NCBI GenBank assembly: GCA_018820925.1
Contig: JAHJNJ010000034.1
Coordinates: 1 to 64,000 of the forward strand
DNA from: Gammaproteobacteria bacterium
GTDB lineage: Bacteria; Pseudomonadota; Gammaproteobacteria; Burkholderiales; Gallionellaceae
Direction of reading: 5' to 3'
Length of the DNA stretch: 64,000 nucleotides
The notes beneath the pieces were generated by a model that saw nothing but the letters and a program-made list of their open reading frames with translations, was not told the origin of the DNA and searched no databases. A program made the position numbers and the translations under genes. The stretch's first letter is position 1. Every line of letters starts with the position of its first letter. Below are positions 1-7,155 of the stretch, one piece after another.

Positions 1-2
1 CG

Positions 3-1880
3 CTCGAAGTCACCTTCCCGGACCTGGTCATGACCGCAGTCGCGTCGACCACTCCCCAGGTTAACACCAAGGGCGGCTACATCAATGTCAGCGACACCCT
101 CACAAACCAGGGATCGGTCGCCTCGACGGCCAGCGTGCGGGTGGGCTACTACCTGTCGACCGACAACGTCATCACCTCCACGGACACCTTCCTGGGTTAC
201 CGGAGCGTATACACCGTGGCCGCCGGCGCCAGCAACACCAACGCGGGCTATGGCTACTATGCCAACGTACCTGCGGGACTTGCGCCCGGCACTTATTACC
301 TGGGTGCCATCGCCGACTACTCGGGACTGGAAGCAGAAACCGACGAAACCAACAACGGACTGGTCTCGGCCACATCAACACTTGAAGTCACCCTGCCGGA
401 CCTGGTCATGACCGCAGTCGGCTCAACCACCAGCCAGATCAACACAGCGGGCGGCCCCATCTACGTCAGCGACACTCTCAAGAACCAGGGCCCGGTCGCC
501 TCGACGGTCGGCGTGCGGGTGGGCTACTACCTGTCCACGGACGATGTCATCACCACCGCCGACACCTTTCTGGGATACCGTACTTCGTACTCCACGCTTG
601 CCGCCGGCGCCAGCAACAGTGTTACCTCGACCTACGTTACCGTACCCGCCGGATTGACCGTTGGCAGCACCTACTACCTCGGCGCCATCGCCGACTACAC
701 CGGCCTGGAAGCCGAAACCGACGAAACCAACAACGCCCTGGCAGGGGAGGGAGCGACGATCACCGTCACCCAGCCCGACCTGGTCATGACCGCAGTCGGC
801 TCGACCACCAGCCAGGTCAACACGGCGGGCGGCTACATCTACGTCAGCGACACCCTCAAGAACCAGGGAGCGGTTGCCTCGACGGTCAGCGTACGGGTGG
901 GCTACTACCTGTCCACGGACAACATCATCACCACAGCCGACACCTTCCTGGGCTACCGTACTGCAAGCACCGTGGCCGCCGGCGCCAGCAACAGCGTCGC
1001 ATCGAGCTACGTCACCATACCGGCCGGTCTGACCGTTGGCAGCACCTACTACCTCGGCGCCATTGTCGACTACACCGGACTGGAAGCCGAAACCGACGAA
1101 ACCAACAACGCCCTGGCGGGGGTGGGATCGACGATCACCGTCACCCAGCCTGATCTGGTCATGACCGCAGTCGGCTCAACTGCCACCCAAGCCGCCCCCG
1201 GGGGGCTGATCAACGTCAGCGACACCCTCACGAACCAGGGCCCGGTCGCCTCGACGGCGGGCGTACGGGTGGGTTACTACCTGTCGACCGACAACGTCAT
1301 CACCACTGCCGACACCTTCCTGGGCTACCGCTCCGTGGGCACACTGGCCGCCGGCGCCAACAGCACCAACAGCGGCGCGAACTACGCCACCATCCCTGCC
1401 GCAACAGCGGTTGGGACCTACTACCTCGGCGCCATCGCCGACTACAGCGGGCTGCAAGCCGAAACCGACGAGACCAACAACGCCCTGGTCGGCCCGACCA
1501 TCGCCATCGGCCCCGACCTGATCATGACCGGCGTCAGCAGCGCCAGCACCACCGCCGTTCCCGGCTCCGGCATCCTCATCGCCGACACCCTCAAGAACCA
1601 GGGAGCAGGCGCCACCGGCAGCGGCTGCCGCCAGATCGGCTACTACCTGTCGACGGACGCCACCATCACCGGCGCCGACACCCTCATCGGCAGCCGCGAA
1701 TACTGCGGCGCATTGGCCGCCAACGGCAGCAACAACGGAGCCGCGACCAGCGCCACCATCCCCGCAAACCTCGCCGCCGGCAGCTACTACCTCGGCGCCA
1801 TCGCCGACCACACCGGCGTGGATGCTGAAACCGACGAAACCAACAACAGCCTGAGCGGCAGCACCTTGCTGCTCACCCTG
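3..1880 (+). repeat. Five tandem CARDB-coding repeats, period about 375 bp
   Basis: The segment encoding PDLVMTAV...ETDETNN recurs near 20, 395, 775, 1147 and 1510. The copies are very similar at DNA level, including long identical stretches around the sequence encoding LGAIADY. Such near-identical in-frame repeats are prone to copy-number change by recombination. The fifth copy is the most diverged (PDLIMTGV). Confidence 0.85.
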
Positions 1881-3431
1881 CTGCCCAACGCACCGGGCAA
1901 CGTCACGGCCAGTGGCGGCAATGCCAGCGCCACCGTCACCTTCACCGCCCCGGTCGACAACGGCGGCAGCGCCATCACCGGCTACACCGTCACCGCCAGC
2001 CCGGCAGGCGGCGTGGACAGCAATGCCGGCACCCCGGGCCTGAGCCACGTCATCACGGGTCTTGCCAACGGCACCGCCTACACCTTCACCGTCATCGCCA
2101 CCAACAACGCAGGCAACAGCAACGCCTCGGCCGCCTCCAACAGCGTCACCCCGGCCACCGTCCCCGGCGCCCCGGTCATCGGCAGCGCAGTGGCAAACAA
2201 CGCTCAAGCCAGCGTCACCTTCAGCGCACCCGCCGACAACGGCGGCGCCATCATCACCGGCTACACCGTCAGCTCACTCCCGGCCGGCGGCGTGGACAAC
2301 AACGCGGGCACGACCGGCCTGAACCACATCATCACGGGACTCACCAACGGCACCGCCTACACCTTCACCGTGAAAGCCAGCAACAGCGCAGGCAACAGCG
2401 CAGCCTCGGCCGCCTCCAACAGCGTCACCCCCAGCATCAGCGCACCGAACGCCCCGACCAACGTCATCGCTGCCGGCGGCAACACCCAGGCCAGCGTCGG
2501 CTTCAGCGCACCGACCAACGACGGCGGCTCGGCCATCACCGGTTACACCGTCAGTTCCAACCCGGCAGGGCTGGTGGACAGCAACGCGGGCACAACCAGC
2601 CTGACGCACCTCATGACCGGGCTGGTCGGCGGCACCACCTACACCTTTACCGTTACGGCCACCAATGCGGCGGGTAGCAGTGCGCCGTCGGTGCCGTCGA
2701 ATAGTGTGACGGCGGGCGGGAGTGCGGTGCAGGCGTATTATGTTTATACTGATCATCTCGACACGCCTCGGCAGATCACCGATACATCAGGAAACATCGT
2801 CTGGCAATGGGATAGCAGTGATCCGTTCGGGAACAATGTTCCGAATGAAAACCCAACGGGGCAAGGGACATTCACTTGCAACTTGAGGCATCCTGGCCAG
2901 TACTTTGATATTGAGACAGGTCTATTCCAGAACTTTCATAGAGACTACGACTCGGCCACAGGAAGGTACATTCAATCTGATCCGATAGGGTTGCGTGGTG
3001 GCATCAACGGATACACCTATGTTGAAAATAACCCGCTGAGCAAAATTGATCCGACTGGCGAATTTGCATTTATTCTTCCTGCGCTACCGGCAATTGGAAG
3101 CTGGATTGCAGCAAATGCAGCGAATATCGGAATTGGTGTAGGTCTTGGGGTGTTGATGAGTACGCCAGGTGATACTGCTGACTCACCTGAAAAGAAAGCT
3201 GATCGCAACGCATATCACAAAGTATGCGATGAACCGCCCCCACCAAATCTCAACGAATGTGATGATATTCGCTGGAAAATCGGACGTGCAAATAGGTGCA
3301 TCGGTATGCGCAAAGCCTATATGTCAAAATGGAACGATGAATATGAGGGGCACTATAATCAAATAGCTAATAGAGAAAGTGAATTGGCAAGATTGGAGAG
3401 ATTGTTGAAGGAGAAATGTTGTGGAAAATAA
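3..3431 (+). CDS. Rhs-type protein with CARDB and FN3 repeats, 5' end outside window
   Basis: The reading frame is already open at the window edge and the first residues match an internal repeat, so the N-terminus is missing. In order it shows five CARDB-like beta-sandwich repeats beginning PDLVMTAV (about bases 20-1870), three fibronectin type III domains (about 1880-2710), an Rhs-associated core (YVYTDHLDTPRQI, then GQYFDIETGLFQN and YIQSDPIGLRGG, about 2730-3060) and a variable tip rich in Cys and charged residues. By family knowledge the Rhs core encloses a C-terminal effector. The tip here is not one I can name. Composition drops from GC-rich repeats to AT-rich tip near 2730, as expected for exchanged tips. 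The next gene overlaps the stop by 11 bases. Confidence 0.85.
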   Translation, partial: LEVTFPDLVMTAVASTTPQVNTKGGYINVSDTLTNQGSVASTASVRVGYYLSTDNVITSTDTFLGYRSVYTVAAGASNTNAGYGYYANVPAGLAPGTYYLGAIADYSGLEAETDETNNGLVSATSTLEVTLPDLVMTAVGSTTSQINTAGGPIYVSDTLKNQGPVASTVGVRVGYYLSTDDVITTADTFLGYRTSYSTLAAGASNSVTSTYVTVPAGLTVGSTYYLGAIADYTGLEAETDETNNALAGEGATITVTQPDLVMTAVGSTTSQVNTAGGYIYVSDTLKNQGAVASTVSVRVGYYLSTDNIITTADTFLGYRTASTVAAGASNSVASSYVTIPAGLTVGSTYYLGAIVDYTGLEAETDETNNALAGVGSTITVTQPDLVMTAVGSTATQAAPGGLINVSDTLTNQGPVASTAGVRVGYYLSTDNVITTADTFLGYRSVGTLAAGANSTNSGANYATIPAATAVGTYYLGAIADYSGLQAETDETNNALVGPTIAIGPDLIMTGVSSASTTAVPGSGILIADTLKNQGAGATGSGCRQIGYYLSTDATITGADTLIGSREYCGALAANGSNNGAATSATIPANLAAGSYYLGAIADHTGVDAETDETNNSLSGSTLLLTLLPNAPGNVTASGGNASATVTFTAPVDNGGSAITGYTVTASPAGGVDSNAGTPGLSHVITGLANGTAYTFTVIATNNAGNSNASAASNSVTPATVPGAPVIGSAVANNAQASVTFSAPADNGGAIITGYTVSSLPAGGVDNNAGTTGLNHIITGLTNGTAYTFTVKASNSAGNSAASAASNSVTPSISAPNAPTNVIAAGGNTQASVGFSAPTNDGGSAITGYTVSSNPAGLVDSNAGTTSLTHLMTGLVGGTTYTFTVTATNAAGSSAPSVPSNSVTAGGSAVQAYYVYTDHLDTPRQITDTSGNIVWQWDSSDPFGNNVPNENPTGQGTFTCNLRHPGQYFDIETGLFQNFHRDYDSATGRYIQSDPIGLRGGINGYTYVENNPLSKIDPTGEFAFILPALPAIGSWIAANAANIGIGVGLGVLMSTPGDTADSPEKKADRNAYHKVCDEPPPPNLNECDDIRWKIGRANRCIGMRKAYMSKWNDEYEGHYNQIANRESELARLERLLKEKCCGK

Positions 3432-3747
3432 GCATCATTTATCGCTTCAAGAAGTTCTTCGGCGAGTCAATGAAACTATGGATGACTTCGCATCGAAACC
3501 TGCAAAGACAGCAAACGATAGAGGAGCATTTGAAGACTATCCGCTTCATAAGGTTGCCATTTGGGGTGATGTAGACGCGGCAAGTGTACTTCTCGATAAT
3601 GGCGCAGATATCAATGCTATCGGCGAAGATGGTGATACACCATTACACAGAGCAATTGCAGGAGACAAGCCTGATATGGTGCAATTCTTGATATCACGTG
3701 GAGCAGATACGTCTATACGCAATCGTTATGGAATAGCAGCGCGGTAG
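3421..3747 (+). CDS. Small ankyrin-repeat protein, candidate immunity protein for the Rhs tip
   Basis: This 108-aa protein starts at a GTG inside the end of the Rhs gene (11-base overlap, translational coupling likely). After an N-terminal helix it has about two ankyrin repeats (YPLHKVAIWGDVDAASVLL and GDTPLHRAIAGDKPDMVQFL) and the beginning of a third. It stops abruptly at NRYGIAAR, where ankyrin proteins usually continue with another helix, so it may be shortened. A small ankyrin gene directly after an Rhs tip is a common immunity-gene arrangement; the immunity role is inferred from position. No signal peptide is visible. Confidence 0.75.
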   Translation: MENKHHLSLQEVLRRVNETMDDFASKPAKTANDRGAFEDYPLHKVAIWGDVDAASVLLDNGADINAIGEDGDTPLHRAIAGDKPDMVQFLISRGADTSIRNRYGIAAR

Positions 3748-3807
3748 GGCGCAAACGTCATTGCACCGGTTGATCTAATCTCTCTTCCTCTTCTTCAATA
3801 AATAAAA

Positions 3808-3850
3808 AGCCCCCGCCTCCGGTAACCCGGATGCGGGGGCTTTCTTCTTT
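3808..3850 (+). terminator. Rho-independent terminator after the Rhs/ankyrin pair
   Basis: A 9-bp stem AGCCCCCGC / GCGGGGGCT encloses a second small hairpin (TCCGG/CCGGA) and is followed by the T-rich run TTTCTTCTTT. The insertion element begins within ten bases of the end of the T-run. Confidence 0.85.
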
Positions 3851-3857
3851 AGACATC

Positions 3858-3869
3858 ATGTATTGACCT
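3858..3869 (+). repeat. Left inverted repeat of the IS110-family element
   Basis: ATGTATTGACCT, exactly complementary to the copy near the right end of the element. Confidence 0.75.
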
Positions 3870-3948
3870 ACCACACCTCAAGCGACGCGGATTAAGCTTG
3901 TGGTTCCGTAAAACCACCGGCTCAGAGCCGAAATTGAGGGGATAGGTC

Positions 3949-5064
3949 ATGAACAAGTTTATCAAATACGTCGGATTGGATGTACACAAAGAAACGATAG
4001 CGGTATCGGTGGCGGAATCCAATGGTGGCGAAGTGCGCTACCTTGGGGATATCGCCAATACGCCGGAGGCGCTTGATAAGCAGGTCAAGCAACTCAGGAA
4101 AGGCGGAGCAGATTTATCTTTTTGCTACGAAGCCGGCCCCTGCGGATATGGCATCCACCGGCAATTGACTGATCTCGGTTGGGATTGCCAAGTGGTCGCG
4201 CCGTCACTGATTCCGAAGAAAGCGGGAGATCGAGTCAAGACCGACCGTCGCGACAGCATGATGTTGGCAAGGCTGTATCGGGCGGGCGAGTTGACGGCGG
4301 TATGGGTGCCGGATAACGCGCAGGAAGCGCTACGCGACCTGACGCGGGCACGCGAAGACATGAAGCATTTGCAGCGGCAAGCCAAACAGCGTTTGCTCGC
4401 GTTCCTGCTGCGGCATGGCAAACGCTATGACGGCAAAAGCAACTGGACGCTTGCGCACTATCGCTGGATGGAAGCAGTGAAGTTTGATCACCCGGTGCAG
4501 CAGATCGTGTTCCAGGAATATGTCGATACGGTCAAGGCGTTAACCAAGCGCGTTGCAGCGTTCGACAAACAGATCGAGAGCGCGGCAGCCGAATCGGTAT
4601 TCTGGCCGGTGATTGAAGGACTGATGGCTTTGCGCGGCGTGAATCTGCTGACGGCGACCACCATCGTGGCGGAGATTGGCGACTTGCGACGCTTCGCCAG
4701 CGCACCGCAACTGATGGCGTATCTGGGCGTGGTGCCCAGCGAGCACTCCAGCGGCGGCACCCAGTCGCGCGGCGGCATCACCAAGACCGGCAACGGGCAT
4801 GTTCGTCGGGTGCTGTTGGAAGCGGCCTGGACTTATCGCCACCCTGCAAGAAAAACCACCGTCTTGCAGAAACGTGCAGAGCGCACAACTGAAGCGGTAC
4901 AAGAGATTGCATGGAAAGCGCAAACGCGTTTGTGCGCACGTTACCGGCTATTTGAAGCCAGAGGCAAACTGAAAGTGCAGGCGTGTACGGCCATCGCACG
5001 GGAGTTGACCGGCTTTATCTGGGCAATTGGGCAGGCACTGCCGCAACCAGCGGCAAGCGTTTAA
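3949..5064 (+). CDS. IS110-family transposase
   Basis: This 371-aa protein matches the family's usual length. The N-terminal DEDD RuvC-like domain has YVGLDVHKETIAV (first Asp), CYEAGPCGYG (Glu) and KTDRRDSMMLARL (last acidic pair). The C-terminal Transposase_20-type domain contains ALRGVNLLTATTIVAEIG and the SGGTQSRGGITKTGNGHVRR stretch with the family's conserved serine. A Shine-Dalgarno GAGGGG stands about seven bases before the ATG. The frame is intact and both catalytic regions are present, so the enzyme could be active. Family members recombine DNA without flanking duplications and are guided by an element-encoded RNA. Confidence 0.93.
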   Translation: MNKFIKYVGLDVHKETIAVSVAESNGGEVRYLGDIANTPEALDKQVKQLRKGGADLSFCYEAGPCGYGIHRQLTDLGWDCQVVAPSLIPKKAGDRVKTDRRDSMMLARLYRAGELTAVWVPDNAQEALRDLTRAREDMKHLQRQAKQRLLAFLLRHGKRYDGKSNWTLAHYRWMEAVKFDHPVQQIVFQEYVDTVKALTKRVAAFDKQIESAAAESVFWPVIEGLMALRGVNLLTATTIVAEIGDLRRFASAPQLMAYLGVVPSEHSSGGTQSRGGITKTGNGHVRRVLLEAAWTYRHPARKTTVLQKRAERTTEAVQEIAWKAQTRLCARYRLFEARGKLKVQACTAIARELTGFIWAIGQALPQPAASV

Positions 5065-5082
5065 GGAGAAATACCATGGGTG

Positions 5083-5279
5083 TGCAGTGTGTCGGTAGCA
5101 GAATGGGCAACGGTGGGAGAACCCTCGATGCAGCTAGGAGGCGTCCGGCAACGGAATGATCCTCGACCTTAGAGCGAGGCAGCTCCCCGACGAATCGGTT
5201 GTCATGCGGTAACCAACCCGCGCATATCAGACTGATCAACCGTCGGCATGCCCGTCCGTTCTGCTACCCACACACTGCA
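5083..5279 (+). ncRNA. Candidate bridge (guide) RNA in the 3' end of the IS110 element
   Basis: The stretch after the transposase stop folds on itself. The 21 bases at 5083-5103 pair with 5259-5279, with a single mismatch, and enclose about 155 bases with further short complementary segments. In the IS1111 subgroup the guide RNA is known to be encoded downstream of the transposase, which fits the long structured right end and short left end here. No guide loops were assigned; an alternative is a structured end with a purely DNA role. Confidence 0.5.
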
Positions 5280-5314
5280 TGTGATTTGAACAATTTATGC
5301 TGGTAAAATTTGAC

Positions 5315-5326
5315 AGGTCAATACAT
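5315..5326 (+). repeat. Right inverted repeat of the IS110-family element
   Basis: AGGTCAATACAT, exact complement of the left repeat. Confidence 0.75.
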
Positions 5327-5425
5327 ATCAGCTGCTGCTGTTCATTGCATTACCGGCTGCTTTGTGCGAGAACTGCGTCCAGCAAGAGTATTAGTGCTTG
5401 AAAACTGCCTTCCAAAAGACTGGTG

Positions 5426-5770
5426 TTACTGGACATTGATTTCGGATATGCATGGCACCCCTGTGCCGCAACATGCATTCGCTTCGATTTGTACCGGTCT
5501 CCCTGCAAGGAAAGCTGATGTTGCCAAAGCCAATTTAGCCTTGTTGTTCACAGTCTGTGGCGCTACAGCACATGCAACGTATTGATAGTTTCCTGGACAC
5601 ATCGTTGCATTTACCCAGTTTGTATTGTTCTCGCTGTATATACAGAATGAGTTATCGGCGTTTCCTGCAGCGATTTTTGCAATTTTCAGTATGCCGCTTA
5701 CTTCGGCAGAGCTAAAAGTTGATATTGCAATGATAGACACTGCAAATACGATCAATAATTGTTTTTTCAT
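5426..5770 (-). CDS. Small secreted cysteine-containing protein
   Basis: A 114-aa protein with a clear Sec signal peptide (MKKQLLIVFAVSIIAISTFSSA) and six cysteines in the mature part, including a CC pair, suggesting disulfides in the periplasm or outside the cell. The C-terminal half reads ALATSAFLAGRPVQIEA then CISEINVQ. That pattern (helix, G-[KR]-x-[VI]-x-[IV] strand, Cys, final strand) recurs in the small secreted protein at 6555-6905, and vaguely recalls B subunits of the SubB/pertussis type. A GAGG ribosome site lies eight bases before the ATG. Function unknown; the toxin-subunit resemblance is inference. Confidence 0.75.
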   Translation of the reverse strand: MKKQLLIVFAVSIIAISTFSSAEVSGILKIAKIAAGNADNSFCIYSENNTNWVNATMCPGNYQYVACAVAPQTVNNKAKLALATSAFLAGRPVQIEANACCGTGVPCISEINVQ

Positions 5771-5832
5771 TTCGCTATCCTCTAGAATAATTATCCAAGA
5801 TCAAATTGTGATCGGCACCAGCCATCCGAAAC

Positions 5833-5949
5833 GATGGACTCAAGTATGGTGGAGATTATAGCGACGCGCGCCACCTGGCGCACCTGCTACGGCTGGGGAT
5901 TTTGCCGGAGGGCTACATCTACCCCCGCGAAGAGCGCGCCGTGCGCAAC
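5833..5949 (+). pseudogene. Remnant of a second IS110-family transposase
   Basis: One frame reads YGGDYSDARHLAHLLRLG followed by ILPEGYIYPREERAVR, which is the segment around the last catalytic Asp of IS110-family transposases. No start, no upstream domain and no C-terminal domain are present, and the match ends at about 5949. It differs from the intact copy at 3949-5064, so it derives from another element. Confidence 0.7.
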
Positions 5950-6554
5950 CAGACTTCGAGAACCAAGTGTGCCAGCGGTTGCAAGTGTGGGGTTGAAGCA
6001 AAGAATGAAAAGGTGGGGACGACCGCAGAGTATTATTCGCCCCTATTGACAGACAGGGGTGGCTAATGGGTGACCCCGTGCTCTCGCGTGCTTTGCTCGG
6101 ACTGGCAATTCATCTTCACTCCGCAAATGCCTCCAGGTAAGCCAAGTTGGCCGACTTGATCCTGTCATGCCATCGTCATGGATGGCGCTGAATAGAATAT
6201 TCTGACTTTCGACAAACACAAGAAGAACGAACTTCCTTGGTATTTTCTGAAATCCTCACACGCCTCAGCACAGTACCCAAGCATATGAGTAAGAATAAAG
6301 GCAAACGTAAGTGAACAAAATTCGGAAATGCAAAACGCCTGCAACGCAAAAGAAACCACGGTGGAGCGCCCAGTTGCCGGTCTGTCAATATGCCAAACGG
6401 TCTAGATAATCTGGAAGATCGCCTAGGCGAAAAAACACCCAGGATGGAAGAAGTATTGTGGCACCATCCGGCAGGCAGAACAAATATTCACATGTATTTG
6501 CATACTGTACACATTGTTTGATAATAGCGAATTGATTAACAACGGGAGAAACAC
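5950..6554. other. Gene-free stretch between IS remnant and secreted protein
   Basis: Only short overlapping reading frames without recognisable protein character are present. No tRNA or clear terminator was seen. It probably contains decayed mobile-element DNA and the promoter of the downstream secreted-protein gene. Confidence 0.5.
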
Positions 6555-6905
6555 ATGAGTAAGCGCATTTATTGGATTGCCGCTGTCGCAGTATCCATAT
6601 TTTTGCAAGGCCAGTTAGCCATGGCAAGTAGCCTGATTGGAGCGAAGATCGCATCCACTATGTCAACGCAAAGTAACGTAACTGGTACCGGGGGCGTGCT
6701 ATTCATTAATCTCACGACAACACACGACGCTCCGCCATGTGGATTACCGAACAACTATCGGTACGCGATTAAGGGAACGGACAAACAGATGGTTGCGCAA
6801 GCATTGATGGCATACGCAATGGGTAAGACGATCGATATCTACGGAACGGGCGCTTGTGAAGCATGGGGTGACACGGAATCCGTGATGTATCTGACCGTTC
6901 GCTAG
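6555..6905 (+). CDS. Small secreted protein resembling the one at 5426-5770
   Basis: A 116-aa protein with a Sec signal peptide (about residues 1-25, cleavage near AMA-SS). The mature part contains only two cysteines (PPCGLP and GACEAW), probably disulfide bonded. The C-terminal half, QALMAYAMGKTIDIYGTGAC then ESVMYLTV, shares the helix / G-K-x-I-x-I strand / Cys / final-strand layout with the minus-strand protein 0.8 kb upstream. The ribosome site GGGAG stands seven to eight bases before the ATG. I do not recognise the family with certainty. Confidence 0.75.
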   Translation: MSKRIYWIAAVAVSIFLQGQLAMASSLIGAKIASTMSTQSNVTGTGGVLFINLTTTHDAPPCGLPNNYRYAIKGTDKQMVAQALMAYAMGKTIDIYGTGACEAWGDTESVMYLTVR

Positions 6906-7155
6906 CTGTCGTTTTCTCTCAACAAAGAAAGGGGCTCTCATTTTGATAGGTCAAAGCGCATTTCGGAGGGACGTGTGTTCCACACTGCCGGATGCCCCAC
7001 GAGTGCGAGAGTCCATGGTGACTGCTCGAACTACGTCGATAGCGATTGCCCTCGCGCACAACAACAAGTTCATTAATACAACCCTCAGGCCTTTACCGTT
7101 GTTTATCTCTAGTGCATTTAAGTCTGAACGAAAATAAGCGTAGGGAGTTTGGTGT

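Larger units (their letters stand above)
3858..5326 (+). mobile_element. IS110-family insertion sequence, IS1111-like
   Basis: One DEDD transposase gene is bracketed by a perfect 12-bp inverted repeat: ATGTATTGACCT at 3858-3869 and its complement at 5315-5326. IS110 elements generally lack terminal repeats, whereas the IS1111 subgroup has short subterminal ones, so this placement fits IS1111-like. The non-coding left end is about 80 bases with small hairpins; the right non-coding end is about 250 bases and strongly structured. True ends may lie a few bases outside the repeats and no flanking duplication is evident. It sits immediately after a terminator hairpin, a favoured kind of target for this family. 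Confidence 0.8.

Noticed and set aside
3-1880. Regular repeats that might suggest a CRISPR array
   Set aside because: Period of about 375 bp and translation into CARDB domains exclude CRISPR. No short direct-repeat/spacer array was seen in the window.
1176-2207. Long minus-strand frame of 343 codons opposite the CARDB/FN3 repeats
   Set aside because: It is an antisense shadow of GC-rich repeats, with Val/Gly/Ala-biased low-complexity sequence.
5310-5585. 91-codon plus-strand frame at the right end of the insertion element
   Set aside because: Overlaps the secreted protein on the minus strand, which has a signal peptide and ribosome site; the plus frame has neither.
6943-7137. 64-codon frame upstream of the YD-repeat gene
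   Set aside because: No ribosome site and no recognisable protein character.
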